Shown here in pieces: positions 12,018 to 23,600 of a stretch of 64,000 bases of DNA. Position 1 is the stretch's first letter; each line of letters begins with the position of its first letter. Source of the stretch: Paratinospora sagittata (taxonomy: Eukaryota > Streptophyta > Magnoliopsida > Ranunculales > Menispermaceae). A model generated the notes under the pieces. That model had not been told where the DNA came from. It did no database searches and was given only the letters and a program-made list of their open reading frames with translations. The translations under genes were made by a program, and so were the position numbers. The stretch is taken from contig CM069599.1 in assembly GCA_035771175.1 (NCBI GenBank), forward strand, positions 33,389,562-33,453,561. The letters are read 5' to 3'.

Positions 12018-12291
12018 CTTTTAGCGTTGCCTCAAAACTCTCTTTCAAAGAACACATATTACCCGAAAAAGGGTTGAACTACTTTTAAGTCTATTATATA
12101 CAGTTATACATTTACATTATTTTCATAACAACAATTTTTAGCGTTGCGTCAAAATTCTCTTTCAAAGAACACATATTACCCGAAAAAGGGTTGGACTACT
12201 TTTAAGTGTATTGTATGCAGTCATACCTTTACACCATTTTCATAACTTGAACATATGACTAACTGATCAGATGACTATAACTTTTAGTGTT
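12018..12291. repeat. Tandem repeat (about 115-bp unit), upstream of VQ copy 2
   Basis: Counterpart of 5303-5575: 'cttttagcgttgc' at about 12018 and 'tttttagcgttgcgtc' at about 12135, each followed by the 'tctctttcaaagaacacatattacccgaaaaagggttg' block, then a truncated third unit. The array therefore predates the segmental duplication. Confidence 0.75.
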
Positions 12292-14402
12292 AGGCCAAAG
12301 CTCTCTTTCATAATAAAATAATCTAATACAATATTGGATAAAATTTGACTTGTGCTATTTAATGTAGACAAGGGCATTTAATGTTTTGATTTTATGTAGT
12401 CGTTTTGCTTGAAATTTGTTAAGATGAGCAATGAATGATTCCAAATCCTTTTTATGAATATTAAACATATTTTAAGCGTTTTGAGTTTTAGAAGATACTC
12501 CATATTAAAGTTCTTATGATTTAGGTTTATAGGGCGTTTTTCTAAAGTCATACTTTATTCATAATTGTCCATATATATAAAAAAAAATGTTTTATTCTAC
12601 TAAATAAGGTGAAACATGATCATTAATATAATCATATCTCAGATTCTTCTACATATGGTTATAAGAGTAGTATATAATTTTCAAAGGCATGTTAATAGAA
12701 ATATCAAAATTAATGTTTTTTGTCTCTACCTAGACTCCACATGGACATTAAAATCTATGTTAAAAGTTGCAATTAAAGAGGATCAAAATCTCAAAAAGGT
12801 ATTGTGGTGAGGCACTAAAGTTGAGTGTCCTATATATTTTGTGCTTTGTATTATATTAGTTTTCAAGGGAGGAGTTTAATAATAGTAGTAGGGAAGGTTC
12901 ATTATATAGGTTTTGAACTTTATTTATAAAAATCACGGGCACCGTTTATTAGTTTAAGACAGAAAGTTGCGTGTGTTATACGAACTTTTTCTATCTAGTA
13001 ACTTCTTTTAAGGGGCGTTTTCCCCACACAATAATGGATGGGCCCGTATACGCAGAAAATTTCAAAAAGTGCTGCCAATCCTTCCTCCCTACCTTATATG
13101 AACACTCTATGTTTGGGGTCAATTACATTAATGTATTATATTAGTTTTCCATTACGCTCTTCACATTTTTCTAAAGTGCTTATTACGTTTGAAAGAGTTT
13201 TTTTTCGGACGCCCAGTCGTATAATACATAATATTAGCACATCTCAGTACACAGCCCACTCACCAGTGTCTAGTACCTCGAGATCATTTATCCCTACTAT
13301 TCACTCTTGAATAGTAAAGGGCATCTTCCAAGTTCAAACTCGTAACTTTTTTTTTCGAGTTCACTTTATTCTATGCAATATTGTCAAAGGACAGTGAAAC
13401 GGAAGATTGCTTAGTTTCTGATCTAAAAATAAAAATAAAAATTAAGAAAATAATTTGTTAGAATATTCAAAAAAAATAAAAGATTATTTTCTAAATAAAT
13501 TTTTAAATATAAAAAATAATATCTGAATCATAAATCAAACAAGAGCTTTAATATCTATATTTTTAGAATTCATTCTTAGTATATAACTACTCATGGGTTA
13601 TGTCAAATACATTCTAAGTTGTATATGTAATGCATAATTTCAACTTCAAGGCATCTGATCTATATGTTGGACTAAGTACTTAAAATTAGTATTAATAATA
13701 TGTATAAATAACTTTTACTCAATTTCTATAAAATAGGTAATGCCGTGATGGGCTTGCTTGTGAGACCCATTCTCAATATTTTATTAGAGGGGTTTTTTCA
13801 AACTCTATCTAAGTTAGAAAACATCTTTCTTTTATTACGACTTGTACATGCTTATTGACATTATACCCAACAGTCTTAGATTTCAAATATAAGTAGAAGT
13901 AGAAACCCATTACCCCTATTATCTAGGACCAACAATCCACCTTCTTGTTAAGTAATCAAATTAATATTTTAATTTATATAGTCATTGCAGGTTCATTTAA
14001 TTAATGGAAGTTAAGTAAATGAACCATTTAATTATTTATCTTTATTTTGGTGCCCAAATTTCCTGCATTCATGGTGAAGCTTTTCATGTCTACATAGATT
14101 TACATTCAACGCTTATATATATATTAGAAAAGAATGTTATTCTAATTAAAAAAAGTAAAATTATAAACTACATGTTCATGTCCCATGGATATGTATATTT
14201 TAGACATCTTAATGATGTAATAAATTATCCCATAAACATAAAGACACAGTAGCATGCATTTTTTTTTTCTTTTTTGTAGTTTTGAATAATATTTCTTATA
14301 TTTTAGGACCTTGATAGAGGGACTCATTACGGGTATACTCGAGAAGTGTATTTAAACTCTTCTTCAATCCCTTAGATCAAGATACAACCGCCCAATACAC
14401 AC
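12292..14402. other. Intergenic DNA, no gene seen
   Basis: AT-rich. Short frames near 12616, 13038 and 14019 show no coding character, no plausible exon links and no recognisable protein. No tRNA, rRNA or repeat structure could be defined. Confidence 0.55.
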
Positions 14403-14962
14403 TAGGGGGGTTCGGTTTTTGTGAAGTTCGGTTCGGTTTTCGGTTTAAGGTATGAAAAAATCGATCGGTTCGGTTCAGTTTTTGGTTTAGACATTGAAAA
14501 ATCGAATTTAATCCGAACCAAACCGAACTTAAGGGTAATACTGTTATTTTTCTTATAACCATAAGCTTTAGATATGTAGGAATATAATTAAAATATCCTT
14601 TGAGCTTGCTTTTAATTTTTATTTGTTTAATTATTGGATACTTAAAATTGGACGTGTAGTTACAAAAAAAAAATTGCCTTAAGAAAGGCTTTGAATGAAA
14701 AACATGTAGAAATTTTTCATGCCAATCTCTTTTAGTTTTTCTATTATTGAATGTAATAATGTATTTTGTATTTTAATTGTAAAAATAGAACTATATATTA
14801 TATTTTTTCAAAAGATTGAATGTGTTTTGAAAATGTTTTAAGTATAAAATTTATAACCGTAAAATTAACGTAACCAACCCGATCAACCCAAATCGAACAA
14901 ATTCAGTTCGGTTTCAGAAAATCTAACCCAAACCAAATTAAACCAAAGTTTGCACACTCCTA
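14403..14962. mobile_element. hAT-type non-autonomous element (MITE), 560 bp
   Basis: The element begins TAGGGGGG and ends CACACTCCTA, an imperfect terminal inverted repeat of the (T/C)AGGGGTGTC kind. It is flanked by a perfect 8-bp target duplication, atacacac, at 14395-14402 and 14963-14970. The sub-terminal regions carry the ggttcggtt / aaccgaacc repeats, in opposite orientations at the two ends, seen in a widespread class of plant hAT MITEs. The interior is AT-rich and has no transposase frame. Confidence 0.85.
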
Positions 14963-15328
14963 ATACACACAACTTCATATTGATCTAAGAGACTTGAACA
15001 CTTGGACTATGTTTCTTAAGTCTTCGAAGCACTAGAATATATTTGGTGTGGCAATAATTTGACATCACTTAATCCCAAGATATGGTAAGGTTCAAACTGA
15101 TTTTATCTATTAGAACATCATGATAACTTGGATGACTATAGGCTCCATGGGCATGCATGCATTGACCCCTTGGTTTCATTCTTACATGTATCACACTAAA
15201 ACAACACTAGTGTAGATGTTGATGATCTAGTGGCAAAGTGCTTGGATTCACAAAATCCATGCTTTGAGCACGCTTGATCAGCTTGCAATAATTTCGCTTT
15301 TGAATGATCTGTTATGGTACTTGTGTAC

Positions 15329-15381
<53 letters not shown>

Positions 15382-15934
15382 AATTACAGTTTCCAGTTCG
15401 GCTCCATTGAAGATAATTACATGGGGATTTCATACTCTCAAAATCTTCCTGAAATAGAAGTTTGAAGACAAAGGTGTGACCTTTTATTACGACTTGGAAG
15501 CAATCTTGTCACCACTTATTATGACAATATCTTTTTGGTACCTTTGAATTGGGATTTACAAAATCCATAACTACAAATCTCAAAAAAGAGAATACTAATA
15601 GCTAGGGGCAATAATAGTAGTTTCATTAGCTCATGTGTTATAATGAAAAAAGAGTTAAAGGGTGACATTGAACTTGTGTTTTGATATGTATTATATATCT
15701 CAAGATCACAATAATTTTTCATTTTTATCGCTATCGCGCACATCCTACTACTAACAATATTATGAATCATTTTAAAATATATTTAAGCACAGAGTACTAA
15801 TGGACAGCAGGCAAGAAGGTAAAGCCATCGTAACGAGACCCACTTGCTTTTTATCATAAGCTTGATATTTGAAGTTGTAGATTACATGATAATTGTGTTC
15901 TCATTAAGGGCAATGTACAAAAGGCTTTGGCCTA

Positions 15935-15973
<39 letters not shown>

Positions 15974-16604
15974 GGATAATTTTAAATGTACTCACCATAA
16001 AAATTTACTCTACCCACATACTTTATAAATTTTTAACAATAATACATAACAAGTGCTCATAGAAAGTATTTTTAATGGATATATTTAAAATTATCCTAAA
16101 ATTATTAAGGTTTTTTATTTTTATTGATAGGATAGTAGAAAGTTGAATTATAATTTAAACTCAGTTAAACTAAATATCCAAATTGATCAATTCAAACTGA
16201 TTTTATTCTATTTAATTTCATAACAGATTTTAATTTCATAAGTGGTTTCTATTCGGTTTTAAAATTTGGAAATTTAATCATCAATTATCCATCCAAAGAT
16301 CAAACTAAGCGAGAGAGAAAAAAAAAAAAAAAACCCTAAAGATGGGCTTAGCCAGTTTAGCCGCCACAACATTTTGATGAAGACAAGAATTTAAGTCGAG
16401 CTGGTGGCCTTGAGTGAGGTAGATTCCCACGTTCGCCGTCCAAAACAAGGAGTCAACCTCTTCTTCCTTATACTGGGTTTTTTTTTTTTTTTTTAACTAA
16501 AAACCAAAAAAAAAATAAAAAAATAAAAAATAAAAACTAAGCCAAAATTGGTCAAATAGCTGTAGTCAACAACTTATTGTATCATTCTAATGGTCCATTT
16601 AAAT
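14963..16604. other. Intergenic DNA with two microsatellites
   Basis: No gene seen. It contains an uninterrupted (ta)n run at 15333-15377 and an (aat)n run at 15935-15972, plus A-rich tracts near 16319 and 16500. Short frames here are low-complexity. Confidence 0.6.
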
Positions 16605-16926
16605 TAAGAGTGTCATCGGTTCGATTTGGATCGATTTAATGCTCAAAACGAAACTAAACCGAATACTTATTCATTTCAAACTGAACTAAATTGAACCGAA
16701 TCGAACAAAGTCCATTTAGGTTGATCGGTCTAGACCTTTTTACCTATAACAATATTTATTTTAAATGTGACGATTATATAATAAAAGTATATAATTTTAT
16801 AAATATATATTAATATATTTAAGATAAATTAATCTTGGTGTGGTTTTTAAATTATCGACCCGCAGCAAAAACTAAACCAAAGAACCGAATGCAACGATTC
16901 GGTTGCGGTTTTGGCCAAAACCCCTA
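16605..16926. mobile_element. Decayed hAT-type MITE related to the 39375 element
   Basis: The left end, TAAGAGTGTCATCGG, and the right end, AAAACCCCTA, each match the (T/C)AGGGGTGTC terminus at about 8 of 10 positions. The stretch 'tttggatcgatttaatgctcaaa' next to the left end is almost identical to 'tttggatcagtttaatgctcaaa' in the 39375-39938 element. The length, about 322 bp, is shorter than the two better copies, and no target duplication is visible, so the copy is old or internally deleted. Confidence 0.6.
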
Positions 16927-17149
16927 CTCCAAACCAATGGGTGCCCCTTGGAGAACGGGCTCGGACCAGGCCGACATGGTCAGCTTTGCAGGAGTTTGTA
17001 TCCAAACCTCTAACGAAGACCAACCACTGCGCCACAAGAAAAATCAACCGGCAATTCAATCTTTGTACACGTAAAATTGAAACAATCGAAACCAGATTTT
17101 TTGGAAATTTGATTAGGGTTTCTGAGCAGAGGTGGAGAGACGAATCGAA

Positions 17150-18970
17150 ATGTGGAGCTGTGCGAGTGGAATACCTGTGATTTTGGCGGAATTCCCTTGT
17201 TCGAAGATCGTGAGAAATGATGATGCTGTGAGATTTTGTGGTGGTGGTGGGAGAAGAAGATCTAGTTTTAGGGTTTGTGGACCCAAGGCGTCAATGGTGG
17301 ATTCCTACGAGAGCTCTTCGAATTTTGCTAAGCGGATGGAACAGGCTTGGTTGATCTCTCAGGTAAAGCTGTTTTTTTTTTTTTTTTTTTTTTTTTTCGG
17401 TTTCTTTGAGCGCAAGTTTGGGTCTTTTAGGGTTTTCTTGATTGATGAGCTTGGATTGTGATTATTTTTGGTTGAAAAATGAAATCTTTTTTACGTTTTT
17501 GGAGAATTTTGTGATTTAACTGGAAAAAGTTTCGATTAAACTGTTTTTAAAAAAATTAAAATTGGGGGAAAATATCTCAGGAAAAATGAGAAGAAATAGA
17601 AAAAGGAGAAATAAAAAAAAAAAAAAGAAAAGAAAGAAAGAAAGGAAAGCTTGTATTGTTTGTGTGGTGTAATTGTCCAGCAACATATCTGTTTGCTTAA
17701 CTAAAATTTTAGCTGAAACAAGAAAAAGCATCTAAAAGAGAGTTATAAATATGGATTTTCTATGTTTATTGTTTTTTGGGGTTTAAATAATGATGAAGAT
17801 TGTGAATTATTTTAACCAGTAGTAGTGGTTGAAAGCTAGAGAGAAGGGAGAAAGGAAGTAAAAGAGGGGAGCTGTGTTTGATGATTTTCATTTGTGCTTT
17901 ATATTGTACTTTGGGCGTGGGTCATGCTGAGAGGCTTGACTTGAAATTCTTCATTGAGGATGGTTTTTTTTTGGGTCATTCATGGGTCCTCAACCCAAAA
18001 GATTTTGTGAGAAATAGGCAATCACACTATAGAATCATTCATGTGGTTAGAGGGTTTTGTGTTAGAATAGGAGGAATTGGCTGCATCGTGCTTAACAAAT
18101 ATGCTGTGAGCAAGTGCTTTTAGAGATATTCTTGAACAATTGCTTGGTTTAAGTATATCGGCTAGACAGCAAAGACGAGTTATGTTTGAACTAAGAGCTG
18201 CATGAATCATTATAGATGCTTTGGCAGTTGCATAGTGAGTCATATACTAATTTCTTCCATCTCTTATGTTTTGTGAGAAAGATTAAATTTCCCCTGAAAC
18301 ACCTAATTGCCTGCCAATATATGCTGCACTCTTGAATGCATCGCCTAATCAGTGGACCCTATATCTAATCAAGTACACTAATCTGTTCGCGTTCGTACCA
18401 TCATAAACAGCCTATAATTGGGATCCAAATAGATTTGTCTGCTGTCATGATAACAACATTTTCTATAATGTAGACCAAAACTTGGGACTCTCATGTAGAT
18501 CGAGTGTGTCAGGACTTCTTGCCTTTTGGTCAATGTTCTATTTGTTATGATTGGATTGATGTTGTAATCAGTTCTAATTCTTTCCATTCCATGCCTGTGA
18601 TATGGATGCAGCAACCAAGGCCAATTGCATGTTCTTCTTGTAATTCAAATGGGCTTGTTGAGTGCAAATGGTGTGGAGGTACAGGCTTCTTTATTCTTGG
18701 AGATAATATGCTCTGTCAAGTTCCGTCTAGAAACACCAGCTGTGTCATATGTGCTGGAAAGGTATATGACAAACTGCGATAATCTCTGCAGATTTTTGTT
18801 CACTCATTAGTCTTATCAATGTAGGTTTGCATATTTTTATGCATAACATACGAGTTTTTTTTTTCTTTTCTTCTTCATCCTTCCTCTAGGGCTCAATATG
18901 CTGCTCTGACTGTAAAGGGACAGGCTTTCGGGCCAAGTGGTTGGGAGAGCCTCCCCTCCATAAGCAGTAG
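17150..18970 (+). CDS. Small DnaJ-type (BSD2-like) zinc-finger protein, probably plastid
   Basis: Three exons, 17150-17362, 18612-18761 and 18890-18970, encode 147 aa. The first 70 residues are Ser/Arg/Phe-rich with few acidic residues, which suits a plastid transit peptide. Four CxxC pairs follow: C78-C81, C89-C92 (with GGTG), C115-C118 and C126-C129 (with KGTG), the layout of a DnaJ cysteine-rich domain without a J domain. Proteins of this kind, such as BSD2, act as small plastid chaperones or thiol-dependent assembly factors; the exact client here is unknown. Start: I chose the ATG at 17150, upstream of which the frame has no other ATG. Intron 1 starts with a 26-base poly-T run (17372-17397). 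All junctions are GT-AG and in phase 0. The next gene lies 0.6 kb downstream on the same strand. Confidence 0.85.
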
Positions 18971-19563
18971 CGCCGATTCACAGAAGTTGCTGAATAAAGG
19001 GGGTCGTGGAAAGTGCAAACTATGATGTCATTTCTAATTTTTCACTCGAAATTCTTTCCGATGTATATGATAGATTTTTACAGTCTTGTTAAAAGGGCCA
19101 TGGTATCCACTTCAACAGTATTTCATTTTATTTCAAAGCATCAATTACACAGTTCCCATTCTTGAGTAAAATTTGTACTTGGGTGTTTCAGAAGAAATAT
19201 CAAATCAATTCCACCGGATTTCACCACTACCTGGTTCTCTTATGTAATTTTTCTGGAATTTTTTAAATTACTGCCTTAGAAAAAGAGGAATCCCCGAGTT
19301 CAAAGTCTACTCTAAGTGGGTCACTCTCCATGGGTTTAGTGTGTGTGAAGAGGTCTAGTTTAATAGACTAGTTACGTGCTCGAAGAAGCAGAGATTCCTT
19401 AAACTGAGAAAATAATAAGATGGGGTTGTGGTTAGGGAAATTATATTACCAAAATTAATGGTTTAATGACCACCACAGATATTGAGATGAGCTTGGCCCA
19501 CTGAAGGTGGCTTTGCCTTTTACAGATAGACAAACCAGGAAGTGGACCAAAAGATAACTAGCG

Positions 19564-20046
19564 ATGTTCACATTGAAGAAGAACGTCTACTTCAGTTGTA
19601 CCACTCTCTCTCCTTATCTTAGCAACAACAGTAGAAGAAACTGCAGAAAACTGAGACCCAAATTATTTGCCAGAAAACAAGATTCAATTGAAAATTCGAA
19701 GACCAAACAAGAGCCCATTCTTAGTTTGGGAGTCCCAAATGTGTTTCTTGCTCGATCTGCAGTTGCTATTCTTGGTCTGGGCTTCATTGATGCTGGGTAT
19801 GTTCTCTCTCTCTCTCTCTCTTTATCTATATCTGTGAGAGAGTTTTTTATATTGCCAAGTTCTGGGTATCATCTGTAATAGGTTAACTGTGTTTTTTGAG
19901 TGCTCAGGTACAGTGGTGACTGGTCACGCATTGGGGTGATTTCAAGAGACACTGAGGAGTTGCTAAAGATTGCAGCATATGTGGTTGTGCCTTTGTGCTT
20001 TTTTCTTATATTTTCTTTCTCAAATCAGGAGCAAGATGAAGATTGA
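19564..20046 (+). CDS. Small one-pass membrane protein, probably plastid-targeted, unknown function
   Basis: Two exons, 19564-19796 and 19908-20046, encode 123 aa; the Gly codon split at the junction keeps frame. Residues 1 to about 45 are rich in Ser, Asn, Arg and Lys (RRNCRKLRPKLFARK), as in a plastid transit peptide. A short hydrophobic stretch (residues 62-77, ending LGLGFIDAG) leads into YSGDWSRIGVIS, then a hydrophobic segment (AAYVVVPLCFFLIFSFS) near the C-terminus, and an acidic tail. It resembles an uncharacterised plant protein family (I think the DUF7887 type, recalled not checked). The (tc)n run just after the first donor lies in the intron. Confidence 0.75.
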
Positions 20047-20660
20047 ATTTTAGGTGAAATTAAGGACAGCTACAAACCAGAACCCTGCAAAAATATTGTA
20101 TTAAAATCAAGTCTTTGTGTTTTTTTTTATTGGTTCTTTGTAGATGAGATATTGCAAGTCAGTACTAAGTAGTCCTTGTAAATCTTTAAATTGAGCTCTT
20201 CTTTCCATCAGTTCGGGGTATGTAAAAAAGAAAATGTGAGTGTGGTTTCTTCGTTATGGATGGTGGGAGGTTCTTAATTTCAACATTTTTTTTTTGTTTG
20301 TCAAGAAATTTCAACCTCGCTGATAAAAAATTATGCACACCAGTGGTTTCTAACAATATCATCCTCTTTACATACTATATGATAAAAACTGAAAACTGAA
20401 GTTCCATACTGCAAGCTAAAGCACCAGTTGAAAAAAAAATTGAATGATTATAAGGAGTGGTAATAGGCTATTGTCGTGGCTTAATAGTTTTTACGCTTTT
20501 GGTTCTACAAATAGGCATGACTTGGAACCTTACGTTGAAAAAAATAAATTGCAAGGGCAAGATCATCCTTACGACATAGTCAGGCAATCAGCAATAAGAG
20601 GACCAAAACATGACGAACCGAAATACCCCTCTCAGCATGTCAATTCCATTAGAACAAATA

Positions 20661-23600
20661 TTACCCGAGTCTGCTACTTTCACATACCGGATTTTGAAGA
20701 CGCCAATCCATGACCACTTGTGTGGCAGCATAGTGTGCAAGTGCTCCTGCAACAACAAAGACATGGAAGATCTGGTGGCTGTGCCCAGCAATATCGAATG
20801 TGCCAGGTTTCCATCGTTCTGGTATCCGGCTGACATAGACTCCTGCACCTGTGGCATAGAACACGGCCATGACAAGTTCGTAGGCAAGAGCAACTAGTAT
20901 GTGAGGGTGAATCCAATGGAGTGTGATGGCATGAACAGCAGGAACCACTCCAGAGAAGCCCATGGTGAGAAAGAGTGATGCCCGAAATGGGCGGAAGCGG
21001 GGGGAGGAGAGTGCAGGGGCAAGGAGGGTGATCACTGCAAGGATGCCAAGGGTTGTAATTGTGGTGAGGTAGAAGAAGCGTGCATTTGGATGGCAGTAAA
21101 AGGCGTAGTAGATAGGAGGCACAAAGGAGGAGACAATCATGAGGGAGATGCCTGCATAATCAAGACGCCAGAAGAAAAAATAGAGGCGTTGAGAGTGGCA
21201 GGCAAGGAGGTGTGACAGTGAGCTGCAGACCAAGCAACTCATGACACCAACTAGGAATACAAACCATGGCCATTGAGGAATCTTCTCCTCAGCACTAGCC
21301 CCTTCATACAGCTCATGCCATGCTTGTAAGTCCTGCAAAACCAACAAAATCATTTGGTTTAGTCCTTATCCCATTTTATGTTATTTCATATAAGAAATAA
21401 ATAAACCAATGCACACATGGTGAAACAGGAATGCAAAGACACGTTCAGCTTGGCCAAAAGCAACATAAAAAACACATGTTTTAACCATGCACAATATACT
21501 AACTTGGTCTGGACAATCCTAAAGTCATGTGGTTTACCCAAAAATATACAATGTTGGCAACATCCAAGTTAAATGCATGTGTTATGCTCGTCCACCTAGG
21601 AGATCGCAGATCAAAAGCCTCAAATCCCAGCAACACACAAAACACCTAGAGAGCTGAAGTAACCCTGTTCCCCAATAAAGTTTATGACAAGACTAAAATA
21701 TTAAAAAATTTGAATTAAAAAAAGCCATATGACTTTGGACAAGCACCAATCCCAATTATTTGGGATATGAGACTCACTGTAGATTATTCATCAGTAGAAT
21801 GGAACGAATTGGGGAAGAAATGCCCACCCGTAATGAATGGGAAGATAGAAAAATTGGGAGAAGAAAGGATATTTTGATAAAGAGAACAGTTTGCACAGGT
21901 CACTATGAAACCTCTAGGCCATATAGCACATGCAAGCTGCTATTCCTCTGTTTGCCTAGCTGTTGTCAGCTCGTGACTTAAGGCGTTGGGTTAAGTTCCA
22001 TTTTGGCTCAAGGCTTTGATCATAATAAGTAGAAACAAATGGAATGTGGAAGTGCAGCTTGAGCATTGTCTTCATCCATTTTGACAGAGTAATTTTTTTG
22101 TTCAAAGTGTTGCATTCCTTTTTCCATCACATATATGCCAGTATATTGGAAATAAAAACCTCACAACATGATCAAATCAACAACTTGGACGGTAAATCAG
22201 TCTGCAAGGAAAAAGAAAAAAGAAAGAATGTAAGGTTTTGTTGCAAACTTGACACTTCAATTAAAATTGAAAATGTGCAGACCTACTTATGTGCCCAATA
22301 ATTACCATGGACTGTTAAAACCTGTTACAATTTAGACTAGAACTTCAATACTTTGTAAGCAGACGATAGAAGACACGATAAGAGAAAACATCGGCAAAGA
22401 AGATAAACTGCATATGGACCTCAAGAAAAGCACAATGTAGCCAAGTGTGAAAAGTGAAAATAAGGGAAAATACAATAAGTGAAATGAGAAACTCATTTCC
22501 TGCCAAGCTAACATCTACTTGATATCCTTTCTCAATTCTACTCAAACAAAACTTTGTAACTATTCGTTAAACAAATACTGGTGTCACCCACCCATGGCGT
22601 GCATCCCCGTAGCATTCCTCATTCATCTAATAGACAAATCGACGCACACAACCATGGAATAAGACCATAGGACTAACTGTGGCGAGTTGAACTCTCAGAA
22701 GGGTTTGCAGTGCTAACCAAACAGGACAATGAGTCTTGGATGTTCAACACAGGGACTTGAAGCACTTGTAGCCACTAAGACCAAGTAAGATTTATTGAAG
22801 GAAAATGCTGAACCAACATTGATGTCACAGAGTTATAGAAATACAAACACTAATGCATCATTGAATTGTATTGAATCACATGCTAACAAATAATTCAAGG
22901 CAATCTAATAGTACAACAATGGTTGTATTTAAAACTGTGTCTCCCATCAAAGTCATTTTATAACTACTTGAACTAGACTTATTGGCATTAATAAGGATAA
23001 AAAGACGTAATCAATGCACAAGACTCTTGCCTTGATGGGGGAAAGGATAAAGTGTGTAACCTTACCTCCACATTGCGGAGTTTGTATCCATAAATCCTTT
23101 CTCAATCATTTTTCTATATCTTCATCCATTATTATATTAGAGACGCAATGATTGGACTTACCAAAGTCAATATGGTACAACATAAAGAATGGTAATTAGA
23201 TTGATTAAAAAAAAACTACATATGAGAACCATGTTTATATACTAATTAGGTATGAGTTGGCCAAGGCATAATCTCACACACAACCAACACAAGATGTGCC
23301 AGCTTCAACCCAATCAATAGTTGGTGTAAACCAGTGAGTCTCATAATTGACCACCAAAGTGACATCATGAGCGAAGTACAATGACCAAGATAACTTCATT
23401 ATATTTTATTTTATGATACACCATCTTGGAAAACACAGCCTAATTACTTTACCATTCTGAGCTAAGAGACATTGTTGACCAAACTGAATATATAGAATAA
23501 CATTTATCATATGATTTCAAGAGGTTATCAAACTATATGTATATTAGGCATTTTCTTTTCAATGGCCCCATGAATACATCAAGCCCATTTTTCCCTGAAG

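Larger units (their letters stand above)
7792..12291. repeat. Direct segmental duplication, copy 2 (about 4.5 kb)
   Basis: Second copy of the block at 985-5575, same orientation, with scattered substitutions, homopolymer length changes and a deletion corresponding to about 3080-3180 of copy 1. It carries the second VQ gene, its TATA box and the outer tandem repeat. Divergence is visibly lower over the VQ coding part and the 9900-10550 segment than over the AT-rich flank. Confidence 0.93.

Noticed and set aside
12616..13310. Short plus-strand frames of 64 and 90 codons
   Set aside because: Low-complexity, AT-driven composition, no splice partners and no recognisable protein.
14403..14960. ggttcggtt repeats as telomere-like or satellite DNA
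   Set aside because: The repeats are confined to sub-terminal parts of elements bounded by inverted termini and target duplications, so they belong to hAT MITEs.
15196..15381. Minus-strand frame beginning with an Ile-Tyr repeat
   Set aside because: It is the translation of the (ta)n microsatellite.
17363..18611. Frames inside the first intron of the DnaJ-like gene
   Set aside because: No coding character; the exon 1-exon 2 join is GT-AG, in phase, and gives a sensible zinc-finger protein.
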